Assembly: GCF_027625935.1 (NCBI RefSeq)
Contig: NZ_CP115300.1
Location: 3,658,001-3,722,000 of the forward strand
Length of the DNA: 64,000 nt
Reading direction: 5' to 3'
From: Streptomyces camelliae
GTDB lineage: Bacteria; Actinomycetota; Actinomycetes; Streptomycetales; Streptomycetaceae
Shown: piece by piece, positions 1-8,562 of the stretch
Layout of the letters: every line of letters begins with the position of its first letter
Position numbering within the stretch: the first letter of the stretch is position 1
Program-made: the position numbers and the translations under genes
The notes under the pieces: generated by a model
The model's input: only the letters and a program-made list of their open reading frames with translations
Databases searched by the model: none
What the model was told of the DNA's origin: nothing

Positions 1-891
1 GGCGAGCACCGCCCCGAACACGGACGCGTAGACCACGGACGCGGCCATGGAACCGGACTGGTCGATGCAGAGCACCACCTCCTTCTTCACCGACCGCGCG
101 GCCCGCCCGTAGCCGACGAGCCGTTCCGGCACGACCGTGCGGTACTCGGGGAGATAGTGCTTGAGGTTGGCCGCGATGGTGCGGTTCCAGTCGATGTCGT
201 GGTGACGCGGGCGGCTGATACGGGCGCTGCGGTCGAGGGCGCCGTTGAGCGTGGCCCGTGTCCGGGTCGCGAGCCGCTGCTCCAGGTCCTCGACGACCTT
301 GCGGACGACCGCGCGCGCCGTCTCCTTGGTGGTCTCCGGCATCGCCTTGTTGAGCGACAGCAGCGTGCCGACCAGGTGCACATCGGCCTCCACCGCCTCC
401 AGCATCTCCGGCTCCAGCAGCAGCGAGGAGAGCCCGAGCCGATCGATGGCGTCGCGCTGCATGACCTGGACAACGGAGGACGGGAAGTAGCGGCGGATGT
501 CCCCCAGCCAGCGCGCCACTGACGGCGCCGAGGCCCCGAGCCCGGCCGAACGCTCCCGCCCCGCCTGCGGTTTGTCCCCTTTGCCATAGAGCGCGGCGAG
601 CGTCCCGTCCATCGCCGCGTCCCGCCCGGACAACGCACACCCGGTGCCATCGGCCTGGTCCCCGCCAAGCACCAACCGCCACCGCCGCAAACGCTCCCGC
701 GCGGGGTCGGCGGGGTCGGCGGGGTGAGTGGGGTGAGTGACTGTGCCGGGGCCGGGGCCAGGGGCGGGGGCAGAGGCAGTGCCGGGGCCGGCGGCGACAC
801 CGCTGCCTATGCCAGCGACGGGGCCAGGGCTGGCAGCGGTGCCGAGGCCGGTGCCCGAGGCGGCCTCTGGTGTGATCCGTTCGGTTGTCAT
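1..891 (-). CDS. VWA domain protein (MoxR partner), C-terminus beyond window
   Basis: Third gene of the MoxR operon. Its ATG (889-891) overlaps the TGA of the DUF5682 gene by four bases (ATGA), so translation is probably coupled. The N-terminal ~60 residues are Gly/Ala/Pro-rich low complexity, followed by a helical region and then the start of a von Willebrand factor A domain with the MIDAS metal-binding motif D-Q-S-G-S at residues 277-281. The rest of the domain lies upstream of base 1. VWA proteins paired with MoxR ATPases are thought to act as metal-dependent chaperone or adaptor subunits that present substrates to the ATPase. This role is from family knowledge; the substrate is unknown. 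The partial state is a window artefact, not decay. Confidence 0.88.
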   Translation of the reverse strand, partial: MTTERITPEAASGTGLGTAASPGPVAGIGSGVAAGPGTASAPAPGPGPGTVTHPTHPADPADPARERLRRWRLVLGGDQADGTGCALSGRDAAMDGTLAALYGKGDKPQAGRERSAGLGASAPSVARWLGDIRRYFPSSVVQVMQRDAIDRLGLSSLLLEPEMLEAVEADVHLVGTLLSLNKAMPETTKETARAVVRKVVEDLEQRLATRTRATLNGALDRSARISRPRHHDIDWNRTIAANLKHYLPEYRTVVPERLVGYGRAARSVKKEVVLCIDQSGSMAASVVYASVFGAVLA

Positions 892-3479
892 GTGCCCACC
901 CCCGCAAGGCTGTTGTCGTCCGTCATCCTTGGCTTCTCGTCCAGGCCGAGCAGCAGCCGCAGCACCGGCAGCACGGCGTCGGCGCGCCCGGCGTCCGGTT
1001 CGGCGGCGAAGCCGGGCGTTCCGCTGCCCGCCCCGGCCCGGCCTCTCGCCTCTCCCGGGCCGCGCCGGACCAGTTCCCCGAGGGTTCTGCGCACCCCCGG
1101 CTCGTACGCCGCGAACGTGCGCCGCAGCAGCGGCAGTACGCCGGCGAACGCCTCCGCCGGCACCCCCGTCAGCCAGCTGTCGACCAGGCCGAGCAGTCGC
1201 TCGTCGTGGACCAGCAACAGCCCGCCCCCGCCGCCGACGAAGCCCTCGATCCAGGCGGCCGCGTCGGCGGGCGGCGTCCCAGGCGACAGGGCGAGCCCCA
1301 TCAACCGCGCCGCCTCCTCAGACCCCAGCGCACCCTCGTCCAGCAACAACCGCACCGATCGCCCCCGCAGAACACCGGCCACGGTGTCGCGCAACGCCAG
1401 CGCCCGCAGCACGGCCCGCCAACGGCTCCGCAGATCGCCGTACCCAGCGCGGGAACCGGCGCCGGCGCCCGCATCGGCACCGAAAGCGCCGGCCCCACCG
1501 CCGGTCCCACCGCCAGTCCCCCCACCGGTCCCGGCCTCTCCGTTCCCGGCCCCACCGTTCCCCCCCTCGCCGTTCCCGGCCTCACCACCCGCGGCACTCG
1601 ACGCGACCGGCGTCTCCGCCAGCAACCCCACCGCCGCGTGCACGGCGTCCAGATGGCCGCGCATCTCCTCCGCCGCGTCCGTGTCGAGCGCGGTGCAGGC
1701 CGGGGGCAGGCCGATGAAGATGCGCTCGGCGAGGCCCGCCGCGACCCCGGCCAGCGCGCCGGTGTCGGTGCCGCGCACGTCGCCGTAGCGCAGGGAGCGG
1801 ACGAGGGCGGGCAGGGCCTGGGCGAGGTGGCCGACGTCCGTGTCGAGCGCGGCCCGGTCGGCGAGCGCCCGCATGACGACGGGCAGGGCGTCCGGCAGCC
1901 CGGCGAGCAGACAGTGCTCGGCGAGCGCCGTGACATCGGCGAGGGCACACGCGGCCGCCGCGTCCGCCTCCGCCTTGGCCTGCGCCGCGCAGCGCACCGT
2001 CGTCCCCCACACCCCCGCCTCGGCGACCCGCACCGACAGCTCCGGCTCCCAGCGCAACCGCCATGTCTCCCGAAAGGTGCCCGTACTCCCCCGGGACCGG
2101 GCCGGCTCGCCCCAGCCGACGCCGAGCAGCCGCAGTCGGTGCAGCAGTCTGCTGCGGCCGGCGTCGGTGTCCCCGCGCAGGTCCAGCTCCAACTCCCGTT
2201 CAAGCGCCTCCGGTTTGAGCCGCAGGGAACGCTGCTGCCGGGCCAGGTCGCGCTGCAACGGCACGGCCGGGGCCGACTCCGGCACCTCCCCCAGCACGTC
2301 CCCGACCACCAGCCGGTCGTGCACCAGCGCCAGCGGCACATCGGAGCCGTCGCCCATCACCGCGCGCACGGCGTCGGTGGTCTCCCCGAGCCCGGGCAGC
2401 GGACGGCCACGCAGCGCCGCCAGGGTCTCGGCGAGCCGGACCGCCTCGATGACATGGGCGGAGGAGACGATCCGGTCCTCCTCCCTCAGCAGCCCCGCCA
2501 CCTTGGTCAGCCACCGCTCCACCGGCCGGTCGGGGGCGTGGAACAGGTGGGCGTACCAGCCGGGCGACTCGATGCCCGCGCCGTATCCGCCGGCCCGGGC
2601 CAGCCTGCGGTGTGTCCAGGGCACCCAGGTCAGGTCCGCCTTGACCTTGGGCAGCCCCCTCAACAGGCCCCGGTCGGCGGCGACGGTGGTCCTCTCACGC
2701 AGCGCGGGCACGTGCCAGGCCCCGCACACCACCGCCACCTCGTCCCCGAACGCCTTGCGCGCGGCACGCAGTTGGATCCGCATGTGCGCCTCACGCACGA
2801 GGTCCCGCGCGTGCCCGCCGGTGCCGTACCGCTCGCGCAGCGCCCCCATCGCCTCCTCCAGGGCGGCGAACGGCGCGAAGGGGTCGCGCTCCCCCGGGCC
2901 CCGGTGCTCGACGACGTCCTCCCACCACCGCTCGGGGTCGTCGTAACCGGCGGCCTCGGCGAGCACGGCGAGCGGGTCGATCCGGATGTGGTCGCGGGCG
3001 TCCTCGGGCTCATCGCCGCCCCCAGGCTCACCAACACCGGAACCGGCACCAGCACCAGCACCAGCACCAGCAGCCGTGTCCGGCCCGTGCCCGTACCCGT
3101 TCCCCTGCTCATGCCCGTCGGGAGGCGCCGCCCGCTCCTCGCTCCCCTCCCACGCGAGCGTGTGCGTGGCCGGCAGGTCGATGAAGCGAGCCGGGACGCC
3201 ATGTTCCAGGGCCCAGCGGATCGCCACCCACTCGGGGCTGAACTCGGCGAACGGCCAGAACGCCGAGCGGCCGGGCTCGTCCACGGCGTGGGCCAGCAGG
3301 GCGACCGGGGGCCGCAGACCGGGGTCGGCGGCCAGCGGGATCAGCGCATCGGCCTCGGGCGGGCCCTCGATCAGGACGGTGGCCGGGTGGGCGGCGTCCA
3401 GTGCGGCCCGCACCGCACGCGCGGAACCGGGCCCGTGATGCCGTACGCCCAGCAGGAGCGGCCGGCTCGTGCCGGTCAT
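888..3479 (-). CDS. DUF5682 family protein (863 aa), middle gene of MoxR-VWA operon
   Basis: ATG at 3477-3479 overlaps the stop of the upstream AAA ATPase gene (ATGA). The N-terminus carries G-V-R-H-H-G-P-G-S, then V-L-I-E-G-P, and around residue 240 a V-V-C-G-A-W-H segment. This spacing of His, Glu and His segments resembles the EreA/ChaN/TraB-TIKI superfamily of metal-dependent hydrolases; that is my inference, and the family is formally of unknown function. The C-terminal two thirds are helical. Two low-complexity Gly/Ala-rich inserts (near residues 150 and 640-690) look like disordered linkers. Its place between a MoxR ATPase and a VWA protein suggests it is the effector or substrate-processing subunit of that complex. 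Confidence 0.85.
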   Translation of the reverse strand: MTGTSRPLLLGVRHHGPGSARAVRAALDAAHPATVLIEGPPEADALIPLAADPGLRPPVALLAHAVDEPGRSAFWPFAEFSPEWVAIRWALEHGVPARFIDLPATHTLAWEGSEERAAPPDGHEQGNGYGHGPDTAAGAGAGAGAGSGVGEPGGGDEPEDARDHIRIDPLAVLAEAAGYDDPERWWEDVVEHRGPGERDPFAPFAALEEAMGALRERYGTGGHARDLVREAHMRIQLRAARKAFGDEVAVVCGAWHVPALRERTTVAADRGLLRGLPKVKADLTWVPWTHRRLARAGGYGAGIESPGWYAHLFHAPDRPVERWLTKVAGLLREEDRIVSSAHVIEAVRLAETLAALRGRPLPGLGETTDAVRAVMGDGSDVPLALVHDRLVVGDVLGEVPESAPAVPLQRDLARQQRSLRLKPEALERELELDLRGDTDAGRSRLLHRLRLLGVGWGEPARSRGSTGTFRETWRLRWEPELSVRVAEAGVWGTTVRCAAQAKAEADAAAACALADVTALAEHCLLAGLPDALPVVMRALADRAALDTDVGHLAQALPALVRSLRYGDVRGTDTGALAGVAAGLAERIFIGLPPACTALDTDAAEEMRGHLDAVHAAVGLLAETPVASSAAGGEAGNGEGGNGGAGNGEAGTGGGTGGGTGGGAGAFGADAGAGAGSRAGYGDLRSRWRAVLRALALRDTVAGVLRGRSVRLLLDEGALGSEEAARLMGLALSPGTPPADAAAWIEGFVGGGGGLLLVHDERLLGLVDSWLTGVPAEAFAGVLPLLRRTFAAYEPGVRRTLGELVRRGPGEARGRAGAGSGTPGFAAEPDAGRADAVLPVLRLLLGLDEKPRMTDDNSLAGVGT

Positions 3480-4639
3480 GCGCTCACCTCCCGGCAGGCC
3501 CGGTAGAAGTCCGTCCAGCCCTCGCGCTCGCGGACGACGGTCTCCAGGTACTCCCGCCAGACGACCCGGTCGGCCGCCGGGTCGCGGACGACCGCGCCGA
3601 GGATGCCGGCGGCGATGTCGCCCGGACGCAGCACGCCGTCGCCGAAGTGCGCGGACAGGGCGAGACCGCCCGTGACGACGGAGATCGCCTCGGCGGTGGA
3701 GAGCGTGCCGCTGGGCGACTTCAGCTTCGTACGGCCGTCGGCGGTGACGCCGTCGCGCAGCTCGCGGAAGACGGTCACGACGCGGCGGATCTCCTCGATG
3801 CCGTCGGGCGCGGCCGGCAGGTCGAGGGAGCGGCCGATCTGCTCGACCCGGCGCGTGACGATGTCGACCTCGGACTCGGCGCTCTCCGGCAGCGGCAGCA
3901 CCACGGTGTTGAAGCGGCGGCGCAGCGCGCTGGAGAGGTCGTTGACGCCTCTGTCCCGGTCGTTGGCGGTGGCGATGAGGTTGAACCCGCGGACCGCCTG
4001 GACCTCTTCGCCCAGCTCCGGTATCGGCAGCGTCTTCTCGGACAGGATCGTGATCAGCGTGTCCTGCACGTCGGCCGGGATACGGGTCAGCTCCTCGACG
4101 CGGGCCGTCATGCCCTCGGCCATGGCGCGCATGACGGGGCTGGGCACGAGGGCGTCGCGGCTCGGGCCGTGCGCGAGCAGGCGCGCGTAGTTCCAGCCGT
4201 ACCGGATCGCCTCCTCCGGGGTGCCGGCCGTGCCCTGGACCAGCAGGGTCGAGTCGCCGCTGACGGCGGCCGCGAGGTGTTCGGAGACCCAGGTCTTGGC
4301 GGTGCCGGGGACGCCGAGCAGGAGCAGGGCGCGGTCGGTGGCGAGTGTGGTGACGGCGACCTCGATGATGCGGCGCGGGCCCACGTACTTGGGTGTGATC
4401 ACCGTGCCGTCCGGCAGGGTGCCGCCGAGCAGATACGTCGCCACCGCCCACGGCGACAGCTTCCAGCGGGCCGGACGCGGGCGGTCGTCCTGCTGCGCGA
4501 GCGCGGTGAGTTCGGCGGCGAAGGCATGCTCGGCGTGCGGCCGCAGCACCGGCGCCGCCTCCTGGCTCCCGTTCACTCCGACGGACGACGCTCCCTCGGA
4601 CGACGCTTCGACGGACGTCGCTTCCACGGACACAGTCAT
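3476..4639 (-). CDS. MoxR-family AAA+ ATPase
   Basis: 387-residue AAA+ ATPase. Walker A is G-V-P-G-T-A-K-T at residues 109-116, sensor 1 is the Asn of A-T-A-N-D, and a candidate arginine finger sits in A-L-R-R-R-F. The Walker B position reads R-V-E-E rather than the usual D-E, a divergent form. MoxR ATPases work with VWA-domain partners in maturation or remodelling of protein complexes, which fits the downstream VWA gene. Start at 4639 is supported by GGAGGGGG about 7 bases upstream; an upstream in-frame ATG at 4723 lies inside the promoter region and is less likely. First gene of a three-gene operon (MoxR, DUF5682, VWA) with four-base overlaps at both junctions. The promoter lies in the shared divergent region 4683-4764. 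Confidence 0.92.
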   Translation of the reverse strand: MTVSVEATSVEASSEGASSVGVNGSQEAAPVLRPHAEHAFAAELTALAQQDDRPRPARWKLSPWAVATYLLGGTLPDGTVITPKYVGPRRIIEVAVTTLATDRALLLLGVPGTAKTWVSEHLAAAVSGDSTLLVQGTAGTPEEAIRYGWNYARLLAHGPSRDALVPSPVMRAMAEGMTARVEELTRIPADVQDTLITILSEKTLPIPELGEEVQAVRGFNLIATANDRDRGVNDLSSALRRRFNTVVLPLPESAESEVDIVTRRVEQIGRSLDLPAAPDGIEEIRRVVTVFRELRDGVTADGRTKLKSPSGTLSTAEAISVVTGGLALSAHFGDGVLRPGDIAAGILGAVVRDPAADRVVWREYLETVVREREGWTDFYRACREVSA

Positions 4640-4682
4640 GGCTGAGGCCCCCTCCAGCTCGGCCGGTTCGGATCTGCCATCA

Positions 4683-4764
4683 ACCGTGCACCACGCCACT
4701 GACAATCGCTCTGACCTGCACAAATGCCCGCTCCGGGGCGATTGTCAGTGGCGGGACCTACCGT
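4683..4764. promoter_or_regulatory. Divergent pair of PafBC-type (RecA-independent DNA damage) promoters
   Basis: A perfect 16-bp inverted repeat (4694-4709 and 4738-4753, CGCCACTGACAATCGC and its complement, 28 bp apart) lies between the two divergent genes. On the plus strand it reads TTGTCAGTG (4742-4750), 8 bp, TACCGT (4759-4764). On the minus strand it reads TTGTCAGTG (4705-4697), 8 bp, CACGGT (4688-4683). The known RecA-NDp/PafBC promoter of mycobacteria is TTGTCRGTG-N8-TAnnnT. The plus copy matches fully; the minus copy has C for T at the first -10 base. The plus -10 ends 7 bases before the SWIM gene ATG, so that transcript is probably leaderless. DNA-damage induction is inferred. Confidence 0.75.
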
Positions 4765-4771
4765 CGGAGGC

Positions 4772-6118
4772 ATGACTGAGCAGGGGGTGCGCTGGACCGC
4801 GGAACAGGTGCTGGCACTGGCGCCTGACGCCGCGTCACGCACAGCGGGGAGCAAGCTCGGCACGGCCGGTCCGTGGTCCGAGGCGGGCAGTGGAGAGGGG
4901 ACGGTGTGGGGGCTGTGCAAGGGCAGCGGCAGCAGGCCGTACCAGACGGTGGTCGATCTCGCCGGACCGGCGTACACGTGCAGCTGTCCGAGCCGTAAGT
5001 TCCCGTGCAAGCACGCGCTCGGGCTGCTTCTGCTGTGGGCGGGCGGCGACGGCGCGGTGCCGGTGTCCGCCGATCCGCCGGACTGGGCAGAGCCGTGGCT
5101 GGCGGGCAGACGCAAGCGGGCCGAGGGCGAACCGGGCCAGGGCAAGGGGGGTTCGGCGGCCGGGCCGGCCGATCCGGAGGCGGCACGGCGGCGGGCCGAG
5201 CGCCGGGCCGAGCGGGTCACCGCGGGGGCGACGGAGCTGGAGCAGCGCCTCGCGGACCTGCTGCGCGGCGGTCTGGCCGCGGCCGAGCAGGCGGGGTACG
5301 GGGCGTGGGACGAGACGGCGGCCCGCATGGTCGACGCCCAGGCGCCCGGACTCGCGGCGCGGGTGCGGGAGTTGGGGGCGATACCGGGGTCCGGGGCGGG
5401 CTGGCCGGCCCGGCTGCTGGAGGAATGCGCGCTGCTACATCTGCTCGACCAGGGCTGGCTGCGCCGCGCCGCGCTGCCGGACGCCCTCGCGGCCACGGTC
5501 CGCTCCCGGCTCGGCCTGCCCGCCCCGGCGGACGGCCCGCCCTTGCGCGACCGCTGGCTGGTCCTCGCCCAGTACGACACCGCGGACGCGAAACTGACGA
5601 CCCGCCGGATCTGGCTGTACGGCGCGGAGTCGGGCGGCACCCGGCTGCTGCTGTCGTACGGCGCGGCGGGCCGGGCGCCGGAGCTGTCCCTGCCGGTCGG
5701 CCTGGCGCTGGACGCGGAGCTGTCCGGTCATCCGGGGGCCGGCCGGGCCCGGGCCGCACTGGGCGAGCGGTTCGCCCCGCCGGCGCCGGCCGGGTTCCGC
5801 CCGCCGGGCGTGTCGACGGCCGAGGCGGCGGCCCGGTACGGCGACGCGCTGCGCGACGATCCCTGGCTGGAGTCGGTCCCGGTGACGCTGGAGCGGGTGA
5901 TCCCGGTCCCGGACGGCGAGACGTGGCAACTGGCCGACGCCGGTACGGACACGGCCCTGCCCCTGACCCGGGCCGCCCGCTCCCGCCCCGGTCTGTGGCG
6001 ACTGGTCGCCCTGTCCGGCGGGACCCCCGTGACGGTCTTCGGCGAGTGCGGCCACCACGGCTTCACCCCGCTCACGGCCTGGACGCCGGGGACGAACGAG
6101 GCGGTGCCGCTGTGCTGA
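4772..6118 (+). CDS. SWIM zinc finger family protein
   Basis: 448 residues. The SWIM zinc-binding motif C-x-C-x6-C-x-H is at residues 70-81 (C70, C72, C79, H81). The rest is Ala/Arg-rich and helical with no other domain I can name. SWIM domains bind DNA or proteins and occur in recombination-linked and chromatin-linked proteins. ATG 4772 is preferred over the in-frame 4724 because the predicted -10 (TACCGT, 4759-4764) ends 7 bases before it, giving a leaderless mRNA; GGAGG at 4766-4770 is too close to act as a normal ribosome site. Divergent from the MoxR operon and followed by the DUF5691 gene, with which it probably forms one transcript. Confidence 0.9.
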   Translation: MTEQGVRWTAEQVLALAPDAASRTAGSKLGTAGPWSEAGSGEGTVWGLCKGSGSRPYQTVVDLAGPAYTCSCPSRKFPCKHALGLLLLWAGGDGAVPVSADPPDWAEPWLAGRRKRAEGEPGQGKGGSAAGPADPEAARRRAERRAERVTAGATELEQRLADLLRGGLAAAEQAGYGAWDETAARMVDAQAPGLAARVRELGAIPGSGAGWPARLLEECALLHLLDQGWLRRAALPDALAATVRSRLGLPAPADGPPLRDRWLVLAQYDTADAKLTTRRIWLYGAESGGTRLLLSYGAAGRAPELSLPVGLALDAELSGHPGAGRARAALGERFAPPAPAGFRPPGVSTAEAAARYGDALRDDPWLESVPVTLERVIPVPDGETWQLADAGTDTALPLTRAARSRPGLWRLVALSGGTPVTVFGECGHHGFTPLTAWTPGTNEAVPLC

Positions 6119-6239
6119 ACGAACCGGCAGGCCGGGGACTCGAAACGCCCCCAGAGTGCCCGAGGCGAACCTCCCCGGGACCCGAAGCAGCATGCCGGCG
6201 ACGCCATGACGCCCGCGACGCCATGCGGAAGGGAATGAC

Positions 6240-7940
6240 ATGAACGGGACCCCGATCACCCCGACCCCGACCACTCGGACCGGCGCGGCTCCCGCGGAGT
6301 CCTGGGAGGACCTGGTCACCGCCGCCCTGCTCGGCACCGACCGGCGCCCGTGGGCCACCGCACAGCCCGGGCGGGAGGCTCCGCTCGCGCTGCTGGACGC
6401 GGCCGCCGTGGCGACCGTACGACGACGGGCCGGGCTGCGGCCCGCGCGGGCGGCCCGGCGGCCGGAGCCGACGCCCGAGGACCCGCGCCCGGCGCTGCCC
6501 GCGGCGGCGGCCCGCAGACTCGCCGCCCTGCTGGCCGACCGCTCGGGCGCGGCGGGCGGCGGCCGCCGGGGCAGCGCACCCGACCTCATGGAGCTGCTCC
6601 CGCAGTGGCTCGCGGCGGCCACCGCGCACGGGTACGCGGCACCCCCGCAGGCGCTGCCCGCCCTGCTGGACGCGGCCCGGGGGCGTACGGATCTGCGCCC
6701 GGCGGCGCTGGCGTTCGCGGGCCCGCGCGCGCTGTGGCTGGCCCGGCTGAACCCGGACTGGCGCTTCGCCCTGCGCGCGGCTCCCGGCGGCGGCGCCACG
6801 CTGCCCGGCGCCGACGACACCGAGGCGGTGGAGCGGCTGTGGCAGGAGGGGCTGTTCGCCGAACGGGTGGCCCTGCTGGGCGGGCTGCGCGCCGAGCGGC
6901 CCGCGGTCGCGCGCGAGCTGCTGGCGTCGTCCTGGGCCAAGGAGCGGGCGGAGGACCGGCTGATGTTCCTCGACGCGCTGCGCACGGGCCTCGCCGCCGA
7001 GGACGAGCCGTTCCTGGAGCAGGCGCTCGGCGACCGCAGCCGCAACGTCCGGGCGACGGCGGCGGAACTGCTGTCGGCGCTGCCGGACTCCGCACTCGCC
7101 GCGCGCATGGCCGTACGGGCCGCGGCCTGTGTGGCCCTCGACCGTACGGCGCCCGTGCCGGCGATCGTGGTCGAGCCGCCGCTCCAGTGCGATTCGAGCA
7201 TGGAGCGCGACGGTGTGGTGGCGACACCTCCGGCGGGCAGAGGAGAACGCTCATGGTGGCTGGGGCAGTTGGCGGAGGCCGCGCCGCTCGGCACCTGGCC
7301 GGAGCGGCTCGGCGGGCGAACGGCGCGGGAGATCGTGGCACTGCCGGTCGCGGACGGCTGGCAGGGCGAACTGCACGCGGCCTGGTGCCGGGCGGCGGTG
7401 CGGCAGCGGGACACCGCGTGGTCGAGGGCGCTGCTCGGCTCACCGTCGGCACCGGAGGCGGGCGGGCCGGGGGCGGTGTCCCTGGCCGAGCGCGCGAAGC
7501 TGCTGGCGGCCCTGGAACCGGTGGAGCGGGCCGCGTGGGTGGCGGGGTTCATCGCGACACACGGCCTGTCGGAGGCGTTCCAGCTGCTCGGGGTGTGCGC
7601 GGTGCCGTGGGCGGCGCCACTCGGCCGCTCGGTCGTGGACGCGCTCAACATCGCGCGGGACGCGGGCAGTTACCCGTGGAGCTTCAGCGGTGTGATGGGG
7701 CTGGCGGAACGCTGCCTGGACCCGGCGGAGGCCGGCCGGCTGGAGGCGCTGCTGGCGATACCCGACGAACGGGAGGACGCGGCGCCGGGCGCCGGGGGGT
7801 ACTGGGCGGAGGCGTTCCAGCGGCTGGTCACGACGCTGCGGTTGCGGGCGGAGATGGCCCGCGAGTTGGCCCCGGCCGGCACCACCCGCGGCCCCTCCCG
7901 GAACGAACCGCCGGCTCAGTTGCCCGACGCAGCCGCCTGA
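6240..7940 (+). CDS. DUF5691 family protein
   Basis: 566-residue protein of unknown function, rich in Ala/Leu/Arg helices. A central HEAT/ARM-like stretch (around residues 240-285, with paired helices such as R-L-M-F-L-D-A-L and [12 protein letters not shown]) suggests an alpha-solenoid scaffold. It lies 121 bases after the SWIM gene on the same strand; a short in-frame leader reading MRKGMT overlaps the start region (ATG at 6223). SWIM, DUF5691, MoxR, DUF5682 and VWA occurring together suggests one system. The 3' end overlaps the convergent icmB gene by 25 bases (7916-7940), so there is no room for a terminator and antisense interference is possible. Confidence 0.85.
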   Translation: MNGTPITPTPTTRTGAAPAESWEDLVTAALLGTDRRPWATAQPGREAPLALLDAAAVATVRRRAGLRPARAARRPEPTPEDPRPALPAAAARRLAALLADRSGAAGGGRRGSAPDLMELLPQWLAAATAHGYAAPPQALPALLDAARGRTDLRPAALAFAGPRALWLARLNPDWRFALRAAPGGGATLPGADDTEAVERLWQEGLFAERVALLGGLRAERPAVARELLASSWAKERAEDRLMFLDALRTGLAAEDEPFLEQALGDRSRNVRATAAELLSALPDSALAARMAVRAAACVALDRTAPVPAIVVEPPLQCDSSMERDGVVATPPAGRGERSWWLGQLAEAAPLGTWPERLGGRTAREIVALPVADGWQGELHAAWCRAAVRQRDTAWSRALLGSPSAPEAGGPGAVSLAERAKLLAALEPVERAAWVAGFIATHGLSEAFQLLGVCAVPWAAPLGRSVVDALNIARDAGSYPWSFSGVMGLAERCLDPAEAGRLEALLAIPDEREDAAPGAGGYWAEAFQRLVTTLRLRAEMARELAPAGTTRGPSRNEPPAQLPDAAA

Positions 7941-8338
7941 CGCACGTTCTCCCGCACCCACTCCACGATCGACGCGGTCGTCGCGCCCGGCGTGAAGATC
8001 TCCGCGACGCCCTTCTCCTTCAGGGGCGGAATGTCCTCGTCCGGGATGATGCCGCCGCCGAAGACGAGGATGTCCGCGGCGTCGCGCTCCTTGAGCAGGT
8101 CGATCACCGCGGCGAACAGCGTGTTGTGCGCGCCGGAGAGGATGGACAGGCCGATCGCGTCGGCGTCCTCCTGGATGGCGGTGTCGACGATCTGCTCCGG
8201 TGTCTGGTGGAGCCCGGTGTAGATGACCTCCATACCGGCGTCGCGCAGGGCGCGCGCGATGACCTTGGCCCCGCGATCGTGGCCGTCGAGTCCCGGTTTG
8301 GCGACCACCACACGGATCGGACCGGCTGCCACACCCAT
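7916..8338 (-). CDS. icmB: Cobalamin-binding small subunit of isobutyryl-CoA mutase (IcmB-like)
   Basis: 140 residues forming a stand-alone B12-binding domain. The base-off signature D18-x-H20-x-x-G23 (G-L-D-G-H-D-R-G), then S-I-L-S-G-A-H and F-G-G-G-I-I-P, are the classic motifs of the methylmalonyl/isobutyryl-CoA mutase C-terminal domain. Length and sequence fit IcmB, the small subunit that pairs with a separately encoded IcmA to interconvert isobutyryl-CoA and n-butyryl-CoA. No large subunit is encoded nearby. ATG 8338 has GGAGG 5 bases upstream; longer in-frame starts reach 8518 but would read through a palindrome. Convergent overlap with the DUF5691 gene. A generic methylmalonyl-CoA mutase small domain is the alternative. 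Confidence 0.85.
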   Translation of the reverse strand: MGVAAGPIRVVVAKPGLDGHDRGAKVIARALRDAGMEVIYTGLHQTPEQIVDTAIQEDADAIGLSILSGAHNTLFAAVIDLLKERDAADILVFGGGIIPDEDIPPLKEKGVAEIFTPGATTASIVEWVRENVRQAAASGN

Positions 8339-8360
8339 CACTGCCTCCATCAGACGACCC

Positions 8361-8378
8361 CGGAAGCGATCGCTTCCG
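8361..8378. promoter_or_regulatory. 18-bp perfect palindrome upstream of icmB
   Basis: CGGAAGCGATCGCTTCCG is perfectly self-complementary and lies 23 bases upstream of the icmB start, in the gap shared with the divergent lipase gene. It has the size and symmetry of a dimeric repressor operator. A short RNA hairpin in the icmB leader is the alternative. No regulator gene is adjacent. Confidence 0.4.
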
Positions 8379-8562
8379 TCCATAACGACAAGTACCGCAC
8401 TTTTGGCGCGTTCCGCCACCGTCGCGAAGTGAACGAACGTTATCCCCAGCATCCCGCAACCGGCAGTTTTACGGTGCGCAGCGAGGGGGAAATCACATGG
8501 TGGGACATGAGGGCACACGGGGGATCGAGCCGTCCTCCGGCGTGCCGACAGGAGGTCGGCCC

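Noticed and set aside
885..3506. Long antisense open frames opposite the DUF5682 gene and many similar ones
   Set aside because: They are shadows of high-GC coding on the other strand: Arg/Pro/Gly/His-rich with no domain, and codon bias matches the opposite frame.
3476..4723. Longer start for the MoxR gene at 4723
   Set aside because: It would place the coding start inside the inverted repeat and promoter; ATG 4639 has a strong ribosome site.
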